Notes under the pieces: model-generated | What the model was told of the DNA's origin: nothing | The model's database searches: none | The model's input: only the letters and a program-made list of their open reading frames with translations | Source: Finegoldia magna | GTDB taxonomy: Bacteria; Bacillota; Clostridia; Tissierellales; Peptoniphilaceae | NCBI RefSeq assembly: GCF_003182075.1 | Contig: NZ_QGTH01000001.1 | Span: 211,590-275,589 of the forward strand | Direction: 5' to 3' | DNA length: 64,000 nucleotides | Position numbers and translations under genes: made by a program | In this document: piece by piece, positions 45,707 to 53,185 of the stretch | Numbering within the stretch: the first letter of the stretch is position 1 | How the letters are laid out: each line of letters begins with the position of its first letter

Positions 45707-48073
45707 ATGAAAATTAAAAAATTTTTGAGTCTACTACTAGGAACAGTTCTAGTTTCATCGATGATGGTAACTGCTCCAACGTTTGCAGATGAAAACAAAA
45801 ATTCCAAACTAGAATTAAGTCCTGTTGAAAATAGTTTTAAAGAAAATTCCAAGAATGACGAATTGTTAATCTCTCCATTGAAGACATCTTACGATTCAGT
45901 TCGTTCAGCTTCTAGAGCAGCATTGCCAGCAAAATATGATTTGAGAAAAACTAACAGAGTTTCCTCAGTCAAAAATCAAGGACAAAATGGTTCTTGCTGG
46001 ACATTTGCCACATATGGTTCCATGGAGTCTTATTTAAAATTATTTGGAAAAGAATTTGATTTTAGTGAAAAACACATGAGAAACATGCATGGATTCGATT
46101 GGGGTCCAAATGATGGAGGTAATAGAGATATTGCAACATCATATCTTGCAAGAGGAACTGGTCCGATTTTAGAAAAAGACGATCCTTACGATGCTTACAT
46201 TAATGTTTCACCTACAAATGTGAAACGAGCATTTGATTTGGATAAAGTTATTTATCTACCTGATGTTCACAATGCAAATGAAACTAATGTTATCAAACAA
46301 GCTATTATGGAATACGGTGGAGTGTATACAACTTTAAGTTCTCAAAAATATTACGAAAAGAAAGAAACTAAAAGTTACTACAATCCTGGAAGTGGAAAAG
46401 CAGATCACGCAGGAACAATTGTAGGATGGGATGATAATTTTTCAAAAAATTTATTCCAAGCAAAGGCTCCTGGAGATGGAGCATGGATTGTAAAAAATAG
46501 TTGGGGAACAAGCTTCATGGATGGCGGTTACTATTACGTATCGTATTACGATGGTTTCTGTGGCAAATCCAATGCAGTGTTTATTCCTCAAAGAAAAGAT
46601 CCTAATGCGGTAATCTCACAATACGACGATTTCGGAGCAACAAGAAGTGTTGGATACAATATGCAAGGATACATTGCGAATGTATTTACTTCTGATGAAG
46701 ATCAAACAATTTACCAAGCGGGTTTATTCACAGTTGCTATGAATACACAATACAAATTGTACATTGTAAGAGATTTACAATCTACAGATGATTTGGCAGC
46801 TAAAAGAGAAGAAATCGGCAGCGGTGTGATTGAATATCCTGGATACTACACATTGGATACAGACCAAATCAAAGTAAAAAAAGGCGAAAGATTTGCAATA
46901 GTAGCATACATGGATTCGTCAGCTGCTAATTACAAATATCCAATGCCTATTGAAATGCCGATTGCAGATTATGCTTCCAAAGCAAAAGCACAAGAAGGTC
47001 AATCTTATGTTTCATCACAAGGCGACAAATGGACTGATTTGACTAAGGAAGTCAAAAACGCAAATGCTTGTATCAAAGCTATTGGAACTACTGGAGAAGT
47101 ACTTCCAAGAGATACAGTTCCAGAAGTTGATCCGGATGAAGTAATCGAAGAGCCAACTTCAATCACTGTAAAAGAAGGTAGCCAAGGATTCATTAGCGTT
47201 AAGAAAAAAGGAAAACTTCACGCGACAGTTCAACCAGAAAAATTCAACAACGATCCGGTTGTTTTCGAATCATTGGACAAAAATGTTGCAGTTGTAAAAA
47301 ACGACGGAACAGTTTATCCAGTGAATGTTGGAAATGCAAATATCTTGATAAAAACAGTCGATGGGAAAATTACACAAAGATTTAATCTATTGGTAGCTCC
47401 AGAAGGAATTAGAGTTCCTGATAGAAAAATGATTGAGGTAATCGGGGATAATGATTATGATCCAAAAACAGATCCAGATAATACAGAAATACCAGTTATT
47501 CCACCTAAACCACCGATAGATAATCAAGAACTAGATCCTAAAGTTGTTAGAAGTTTGGGAGTATCAGTTCCATCAGTAACTATTAAACAAGGTGATAAGT
47601 TTAATTTGGATCCAAAAATTTTAACTTATCCACAAACTGCTATAAGAAATTTTGATTTCAATATAAGTAACACTGACATAATTGACATCGATTCAAAATC
47701 AGTGTTTACTGCTAAAAAAATCGGAAGAACAAAGTTAGATATCAAAACAAAAGAAGGATTACAAACAAGCATTACAATAATTGTAATACCAAAAGAAAAA
47801 GGCGAAATTACTGTAGAAAAATTCGCACCATCTAAAAGACGTGCAGGAATATTTACTGTATTTATAGATGCAAAAGAAGGAGACAGAGGATATTCTGGTC
47901 CAGCAAAACTAACAGTAAAAAGTGGCAATAGAAAATTAACTAGAACAATATATTTCAACTCAGGTCATGCACAATCTAAATTCCACGGAGGGCAATTTGG
48001 AGTGTGGAGAAAAGATTTCGAAGCGACTATAACTATTAGAGATCATGAAGAGACAGTAAAATTTGGGTTTTAA
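45707..48073 (+). CDS. Secreted C1 (papain-like) protease sharing a C-terminal domain with the adjacent CAMP factor
   Basis: A 788-residue exported protein. Signal peptide to about residue 27 (TFA|DE), pro-region, then a C1A peptidase domain (about 74-310): Gln91, Cys97 in GSCWTFAT, His in HAGTIVGWDD, Asn in VKNSWG. A lectin-like domain spans about 315-465. Two Ig-like (Big_2-type) regions (about 480-560, 605-690) and a final 88-residue domain (about 700-788: PSKRRAGIF, GPAKLTV, IYFNSG, FGVWRKDF) follow. The final domain is also at the end of the next gene's product. No sorting signal is visible. Likely a surface or secreted host-protein- or S-layer-processing enzyme like Cwp84 (inference). 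CAMP genes follow with only a 56-base gap and no terminator. Confidence 0.88.
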   Translation: MKIKKFLSLLLGTVLVSSMMVTAPTFADENKNSKLELSPVENSFKENSKNDELLISPLKTSYDSVRSASRAALPAKYDLRKTNRVSSVKNQGQNGSCWTFATYGSMESYLKLFGKEFDFSEKHMRNMHGFDWGPNDGGNRDIATSYLARGTGPILEKDDPYDAYINVSPTNVKRAFDLDKVIYLPDVHNANETNVIKQAIMEYGGVYTTLSSQKYYEKKETKSYYNPGSGKADHAGTIVGWDDNFSKNLFQAKAPGDGAWIVKNSWGTSFMDGGYYYVSYYDGFCGKSNAVFIPQRKDPNAVISQYDDFGATRSVGYNMQGYIANVFTSDEDQTIYQAGLFTVAMNTQYKLYIVRDLQSTDDLAAKREEIGSGVIEYPGYYTLDTDQIKVKKGERFAIVAYMDSSAANYKYPMPIEMPIADYASKAKAQEGQSYVSSQGDKWTDLTKEVKNANACIKAIGTTGEVLPRDTVPEVDPDEVIEEPTSITVKEGSQGFISVKKKGKLHATVQPEKFNNDPVVFESLDKNVAVVKNDGTVYPVNVGNANILIKTVDGKITQRFNLLVAPEGIRVPDRKMIEVIGDNDYDPKTDPDNTEIPVIPPKPPIDNQELDPKVVRSLGVSVPSVTIKQGDKFNLDPKILTYPQTAIRNFDFNISNTDIIDIDSKSVFTAKKIGRTKLDIKTKEGLQTSITIIVIPKEKGEITVEKFAPSKRRAGIFTVFIDAKEGDRGYSGPAKLTVKSGNRKLTRTIYFNSGHAQSKFHGGQFGVWRKDFEATITIRDHEETVKFGF

Positions 48074-48129
48074 TCAATAACGGGTAGTGCCGATTGTTAA
48101 ACAAAATATTTAGTTCATAGGAGGGAAAT

Positions 48130-49845
48130 ATGAAACATTTAAAGAAATCATTAGCAATGATTTTAGTGTTCGCTATGACTTTTATAGCTGTTGCACCTTT
48201 GAGTGAAGTTTTCGCAGATTCTTTGGGAGTACAACAAGAAGAACCTAAACTTGAAATCTCAGAATTAAAAGAAGGTTTGACACAAGCTGTAAAATCAGTT
48301 GAAGACATAGAACCAGCTGATGAAAAGTACAAGGAAGTTATGGATCAGTTTTATGAAGCACATGATTTCTTAGACAAAGAAATCAAAGTAGCTGAAATGA
48401 AACAACGCCAAGCAGTAGGAAGTGCAGAAGCTGTAGGAGCATTAGAAAACACAATCTATGATTTATCTACAATTCCAGTAAGAGTACAATTGATGATTAG
48501 AATTGGTAGAGCAATCAGATTTGCAACTACTGAATTATCTAACAAAGTTGTAGCAGCTCACACTAAAATCACAGAATATATAATAACTGGTTTATTATAT
48601 GCTGTTAATCCTTTTGCTAGTGAAGCTCAAATTATGGATTACATCCAAAAATTTGACCAATTGGAACAAGAATTGTTAGCTTATCCTGATTTAGGGCCAA
48701 ATGACATAGCCACTATCTACAAAAAAGCTGCAGTTTGGAGAGAAATCAGAGAAGCTAAAAAAGTACGTGCTTCAAGAACAAGATTTGGTAATTCATTTAT
48801 CGTAAGAGAATTAAGTGAAGAAATTTCAAAAACAGTAGGTTTGCAATTCAGAATCACAGTAAAATGTGGTGAATTAGATGAACAAGTTAAGAAACTTCAC
48901 GAAGCAATGGAAAAAATTACTGGACCAAAAATCAAAGCTGAAAAAATTGAATTTAAAGAAGGCAATATGGGAGCCATCTCAATCAACAAAACAACAACAA
49001 TCAGCCCAGTAGTAAGACCAAACGAAGTTAAAGACAAAGAAGTATTCATCTACTCATCAAATGCATTTATGGCAAGAGTAGTTGGAAAAACAATAATTCC
49101 ACTAAGAACTGGAACTGTTATGATTACAGTAGTTTCAAAAGATGGATGTGCAAAATCAAACTTTGAACTTCACATCGTAGAACCTGGTCACAGCGTAGAA
49201 GGAATTCCATTCTTACAAGCTACAGGAGAAAATTCAGAATATCTTAACACTAATACAAATGGTGGTGGAGTAGTTGGAGATAACTCTTCAGTTGGAAAAG
49301 ATATTTATGAAGTTAAAAATATTGGTTTCTCAGTAAAATCTACTACATTAAAAATTGGAGATACATTTGATTTAAAATCAAAGACATTTGTATTCCCTGA
49401 AAATGCATTAGAAAAAGAAGTTTCTTATAAGTCAGATAACGAAGCTATCGCAACAGTTAATGAAAAAGGAACAATCGAAGCAGTTGCAGAAGGATCAACT
49501 ACAATAACTGCAACTACAAAAAACGGAGTAACTAATAAATTTAAACTAAACGTAATCAAGAAAGTTGACAAAGACGAATATCAAATAACAGAAATCAACC
49601 CTTCAGAAAGAAAAGCTGGAATATTCTCAATCGAATTCAAAGCAACTAAAAATGGTAAAAAGTACAACGGACCAGCAAAAGTAACAGTGTCAAACACTAA
49701 AAAAGCAATTGAAAGAGAAGTTTACTTCAACAACGGAGTTGCATCAGTTAAATACAACGGATTTGAATTTGGAACATGGGTTAAAGATTTCAACGTGAAA
49801 ATCGAATTAAAAGACCAAGTAAAAACATTTGAACTAAATTATTAG
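48130..49845 (+). CDS. CAMP factor (cohemolysin) family protein with Ig-like and shared C-terminal domains
   Basis: A 571-residue exported protein. Signal peptide ends near VFA|DS (residue 30). Residues 95-275 match the CAMP-factor family: NTIYDLSTIPVRVQ, AIRFATTELSNKV, NPFASEAQI, LLAYPDLGPNDIATIYKKA and AVGLQF-type helix, comparable segment by segment to streptococcal Cfb as I recall it (YDLNSI, STQHLTNKV, DPFASVDSI, LTYPDLKPTDRATIY). Two Big_2-like Ig domains follow (about 280-360, 395-475). The last 88 residues align without gaps to the end of the upstream protease, about one third identical. CAMP factors are secreted pore-forming co-hemolysins. SD AGGAGGG precedes ATG 48130. Confidence 0.85.
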   Translation: MKHLKKSLAMILVFAMTFIAVAPLSEVFADSLGVQQEEPKLEISELKEGLTQAVKSVEDIEPADEKYKEVMDQFYEAHDFLDKEIKVAEMKQRQAVGSAEAVGALENTIYDLSTIPVRVQLMIRIGRAIRFATTELSNKVVAAHTKITEYIITGLLYAVNPFASEAQIMDYIQKFDQLEQELLAYPDLGPNDIATIYKKAAVWREIREAKKVRASRTRFGNSFIVRELSEEISKTVGLQFRITVKCGELDEQVKKLHEAMEKITGPKIKAEKIEFKEGNMGAISINKTTTISPVVRPNEVKDKEVFIYSSNAFMARVVGKTIIPLRTGTVMITVVSKDGCAKSNFELHIVEPGHSVEGIPFLQATGENSEYLNTNTNGGGVVGDNSSVGKDIYEVKNIGFSVKSTTLKIGDTFDLKSKTFVFPENALEKEVSYKSDNEAIATVNEKGTIEAVAEGSTTITATTKNGVTNKFKLNVIKKVDKDEYQITEINPSERKAGIFSIEFKATKNGKKYNGPAKVTVSNTKKAIEREVYFNNGVASVKYNGFEFGTWVKDFNVKIELKDQVKTFELNY

Positions 49846-49857
49846 GAGATGAAAAAT

Positions 49858-50835
49858 ATGTTAAAAAAAGCATTATCAGTAGTATTACTATCTAGTATGT
49901 TATTGGGAACAGTAGCACCGGCAGTATCTTATGCACAAGAAGATAAACTTGAAATCGTTCAAGGAGCAGAAGAAACTGAAAAATTAGGAATTGATGAAGC
50001 AGAAGTTTACAAAAGACAAATCAAATCAATTCAAAACGAAGTTAACTCAATCCAAGTTAAAAGAGAAGACGAACAAGAAATGGTTGACAAATTCAACGAA
50101 ACTTCTCTTGAAATCAGCGACAAAATCGACCAAACAGCAGTAGGAATGGGAGTAGCAGATATTTATGATTTATCATCTATTCCACAAAGATTATTGTTAC
50201 TAGGAAGAATGGGAAGAGCAATCAGATTTGCTACAACTCAATTAAGATACAAAGTAGATGCAGCACATGCAGAAATCGCTGAATACATCTTCGGAGGATT
50301 CGTAATCGCAGCATCTCCATTCCACACAGTTGAAGATATGAAAGTTTACATGGCACAATTCGAAGCATTATCACAAAAATTACTTAGCTATCCAGATGCT
50401 GGATTAAATGATACTGCTAACATCTATGTAAGATCTGATTTGGATCACAAATTAGCAAAAGCTAGATCATTAAAATTCCATGAATTAAAGAATATGTCTG
50501 GTGCAGTAATCGATAAATTAACTGCAGAAATTAGAGAAATAACTGCTTTAAGATTAAGACCACAAGCAACTGTAGCTGAAATTTATCAATTAAGTGACAG
50601 ATTAGACCAAGCAGTATTTGAAGCATTGAACAGCGAAGATTACAGAGCAAGTAAAACTGAAATCCAAACTTTGAGAGAAGCTATGAACAAAGCTATAAGA
50701 GCTAGAAGACATGGCGATAAGAGAGTTGAAGTTGGTAAAGCAATTGATCGTGCAAAACAAGAATTAGCTAAAATTAGACCATCAAGTGTAATTGCAGCTC
50801 AATTAGTACAACAATTCCAAACTTACTACGAATAA
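49858..50835 (+). CDS. CAMP factor family protein, second copy without Ig domains
   Basis: A 325-residue exported protein. Signal peptide ends near SYA|QE (residue 25). The CAMP region (about 95-270) has DIYDLSSIPQRL, GRAIRFATTQLRYKV, SPFHTVEDM, LLSYPDAGLNDTANIY, clearly paralogous to the upstream gene. The C-terminal 60 residues are basic and helical (NKAIRARRHGDKRVEV), unlike the upstream Ig tail. ATG 49849 abuts AGGAG, so ATG 49858 is chosen. Gap to the previous stop is 12 bases, so the two toxins are cotranscribed; it ends at the terminator at 50873. Confidence 0.83.
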   Translation: MLKKALSVVLLSSMLLGTVAPAVSYAQEDKLEIVQGAEETEKLGIDEAEVYKRQIKSIQNEVNSIQVKREDEQEMVDKFNETSLEISDKIDQTAVGMGVADIYDLSSIPQRLLLLGRMGRAIRFATTQLRYKVDAAHAEIAEYIFGGFVIAASPFHTVEDMKVYMAQFEALSQKLLSYPDAGLNDTANIYVRSDLDHKLAKARSLKFHELKNMSGAVIDKLTAEIREITALRLRPQATVAEIYQLSDRLDQAVFEALNSEDYRASKTEIQTLREAMNKAIRARRHGDKRVEVGKAIDRAKQELAKIRPSSVIAAQLVQQFQTYYE

Positions 50836-50872
50836 AATTTATTAAGATTAGAAAAATAGTAGGTTAATAGTA

Positions 50873-50900
50873 AAAAGCCACCATATGGTGGCTTTTGTTT
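50873..50900. terminator. Bidirectional terminator between CAMP and CWB2 genes
   Basis: Perfect 24-base palindrome AAAAGCCACCAT / ATGGTGGCTTTT followed by GTTTT; serves convergent genes. Confidence 0.85.
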
Positions 50901-50914
50901 TATATATTATAAAA

Positions 50915-52462
50915 TTATCTCACAACAACTGCATATTTTTTGATGTTGTATCTTTTATCAAAAAGTGAGCGGGATATCCAATATCCATTTGGTTTATCCT
51001 CTGCTGGATCTACGATGTGCATTCTGTTTTTATCGTAACCATCAACTACCATTACGTGTGCGTTGTAGAGGGCATTTTTTCCCCAGAAATAATCTTTAAA
51101 TGTTGGATTTCTGAATTTGTATGTCGCAAAGAATATTACTGGGTTTCCTTTTGAGATTTCTTCTCTTATATATTCTGAAGATTTGCCAGAAATATTTTCT
51201 GCGTTTGCGTATTTTTTAGCCCATTTTGTTAATGGATCTGGGAATATTGATTGGTAAATTCTTTCATCAATATTAAAAGGTGAACCTGCGAATCCATGAT
51301 TTGGGTTGTTGTCTTTTGCAAGTGGCATTTCTTTTATAAATTGATGGATATTTGTATCAGTTTTGATGTTTTTATAGTGTAGACATTGAAGTAGTGATGC
51401 TGCTTCGCATCCCATTGGTAAACCTGCTTTGTTTTGGTTGATTTGAGCTACATTTAATAATACGTAGTCTTTTTTAGGTAGAGTTTTTCCGATTATTTCG
51501 TCAAATTTTGGATGAAGCCCACCACCGATTAATGTTATTTTGTTTGGATTTAATTTATCGAAGAAATTTTTCTCTGATTTTGTTAGATTGTTTTTTGTTG
51601 ATGCAAATATTATCGGACTTTTTTCATTTGCTGCAAGTGGTGCTACGGTAACGCAGTCTATAAGTTCAGAAAATCTTTGATCCCCGTTTTTTGCTATGAA
51701 AATAGATTTTGAATTTTTGAAGAATGTGTCAGCTATTTTCATACTTGTATCGTTTCTATTTTCCCCATAAATAATTATTGGATTTTGGAAATTTTTGGAT
51801 AATTTTGCTGTAGCTCCGCCTATTAGATACGTGTTGTTGAATATATAGTTTGCATATTTTTCTTCAAATGATGTTGCGTCATTTCCGACAAATAAGATAG
51901 GACTATTCATACGACATGCAGCTGCACTGACACTTGCTGAATCTACGATTGATTTGGTAGAGTGAACTAAAAATGCATTGTCGAACTGTTTTGTTTGGTT
52001 GAGATCAGAAAGTTCTTTTGCTATTTCAAATGATGTATCAATTCTGTCTTTTCCAGATATTCTTCTTACATTATAACCTTGTTTTATTAGATTTGTTTCT
52101 TGTGATTTGGAAATACTTTGAGCGCCACCTACAAGTATAATATTTGTAGATTTAAGTCTTTGAATTTCTTTTAATGTAGATTGGTTAATTTTAGCAAAAT
52201 CTGTTAAAAGTATCGGGCTATTTATTTTATGTGCCAACACTCCTACTGACAACGAATCAGCAATTTTTTCTGAATTTACTATTATTGCTGTGCTGGATGT
52301 TTTAGGATGCGAAATCTTTGATATTTTTATGGCTGTTTCGTATCTATTTTTTCCTTCGATTGAAGCTTTTTCGATTTGCTTTATAGCTGATGTTGGTTGT
52401 GATGTGAAAATCGCTAATACAAAGGTTAATGCAATGATTTTAAAATTTTTAAAGTTTTTCAT
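50915..52462 (-). CDS. Secreted protein with three CWB2 cell-wall-binding repeats and a C39-like papain-fold domain
   Basis: A 515-residue exported protein. Signal peptide about 1-26. Residues 30-310 hold three CWB2 (PF04122-type) repeats, seen by recurring patterns such as GKNRYETAIKIS, VNSEKIADSLSVG, PILLTD and IILVGGAQSIS, which bind anionic wall polymers in clostridia. Residues 330-515 look like a C39_2 peptidase: GLPMGCEAASL (Cys), NAHVMVVDGYD (His), HIVDPAED (Asp). All three catalytic-type residues are present. It lies nine bases downstream of a small membrane protein gene and is cotranscribed with it. Target unknown. Confidence 0.86.
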   Translation of the reverse strand: MKNFKNFKIIALTFVLAIFTSQPTSAIKQIEKASIEGKNRYETAIKISKISHPKTSSTAIIVNSEKIADSLSVGVLAHKINSPILLTDFAKINQSTLKEIQRLKSTNIILVGGAQSISKSQETNLIKQGYNVRRISGKDRIDTSFEIAKELSDLNQTKQFDNAFLVHSTKSIVDSASVSAAACRMNSPILFVGNDATSFEEKYANYIFNNTYLIGGATAKLSKNFQNPIIIYGENRNDTSMKIADTFFKNSKSIFIAKNGDQRFSELIDCVTVAPLAANEKSPIIFASTKNNLTKSEKNFFDKLNPNKITLIGGGLHPKFDEIIGKTLPKKDYVLLNVAQINQNKAGLPMGCEAASLLQCLHYKNIKTDTNIHQFIKEMPLAKDNNPNHGFAGSPFNIDERIYQSIFPDPLTKWAKKYANAENISGKSSEYIREEISKGNPVIFFATYKFRNPTFKDYFWGKNALYNAHVMVVDGYDKNRMHIVDPAEDKPNGYWISRSLFDKRYNIKKYAVVVR

Positions 52463-52471
52463 TTTTAACTC

Positions 52472-52816
52472 CTAACCTAAAGATCTAAGGGGTCCGATAT
52501 ATTCAAGCTCACTCCATCCAATATATACTCTTGTAAGATGAGGAAAGAATACTGAAATTATTTTGAAAAGCAAATCCTCTTGTCCGTAGACTCTTACTTG
52601 TGAGTAGTTTAGATGCAAAATTACAAAGAAATTTATTATTGGAATTAGTAGTGCCAGGGATGCGATTCCTGTTCCATAAACTATTTTGAACAATAGCCAG
52701 ATATTTAATAATGGTACAAAACTCCACAATCCAAATATTCCAGCTTTTTCAAACATTTTCCACAATCCTATTGCATTTATTACATATAAAAATAATACAA
52801 TTGTTGTTGTAATCAC
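52472..52816 (-). CDS. Small DUF5684-like membrane protein
   Basis: A 114-residue protein with three or four hydrophobic segments and a family-like sequence (WKMFEKAGIFGLWSFVPLLNIWLLFKIV). The frame opens with GTG 52825 inside AAAGGAGTG; the next in-frame GTG at 52816 has correct spacing to AAAGGAG and is chosen. Members often sit beside secreted-protein or signal-peptidase genes, but their job is unknown. First gene of the operon with the CWB2 protein. Confidence 0.7.
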   Translation of the reverse strand: MITTTIVLFLYVINAIGLWKMFEKAGIFGLWSFVPLLNIWLLFKIVYGTGIASLALLIPIINFFVILHLNYSQVRVYGQEDLLFKIISVFFPHLTRVYIGWSELEYIGPLRSLG

Positions 52817-52836
52817 TTTAATCACTCCTTTATATT

Positions 52837-52845
52837 ATTATAGCA
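52837..52845 (-). promoter_or_regulatory. Extended -10 promoter of the DUF5684-CWB2 operon
   Basis: Minus-strand TGCTATAAT (complement of 52837-52845), no good -35. Confidence 0.55.
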
Positions 52846-52903
52846 TTTTTAAAACAATTTATTGGCATTAGCGTGAGAAATTTTGTATAATTTTCATAAA
52901 TAT

Positions 52904-52932
52904 TTGACAAATTATTAAAAATATAATATTAT
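52904..52932 (+). promoter_or_regulatory. Promoter of the ileS T-box
   Basis: TTGACA (52904-52909), 17-base spacer, TATTAT (52927-52932). Confidence 0.65.
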
Positions 52933-52941
52933 AATTCTATT

Positions 52942-53161
52942 AAAAGCTGTGATCAGAACGGAATATTTTGATTGATTTTACAGAGAATCCTGTTTGGTGA
53001 GAGGGATAAATTAAGAAATATTCGAATCATCTGAAAGAAGCTCACAGATCTAATAGGTTTGTGCGTATTACTTGACGTTACAAGAAATGAGAGGTTTACA
53101 CAATTAGGGTGGTACCGCGGTTTATTCGTCCCTTGGAATTAATTTTCCAAGGGATTTTTTA
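52942..53161 (+). promoter_or_regulatory. T-box riboswitch controlling ileS
   Basis: The conserved T-box AGGGTGGTACCGCGG is at 53106-53120. Two adjacent ATC (Ile) codons at 53026-53031 lie on the 3' side of stem I, in the specifier-loop position. The terminator TCCCTTGGAA / TTCCAAGGGA with a T-run ends the leader at 53129-53161. Uncharged tRNA-Ile would favour the antiterminator and switch on ileS. Confidence 0.93.
53129..53161 (+). terminator. T-box-controlled terminator
   Basis: Ten-pair stem (53129-53138 with 53145-53154), TTAATT loop and seven T. The T-box bases just upstream can compete with its left arm. Confidence 0.9.
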
Positions 53162-53185
53162 ATTATTTTATAAGGAGATTTGTTT

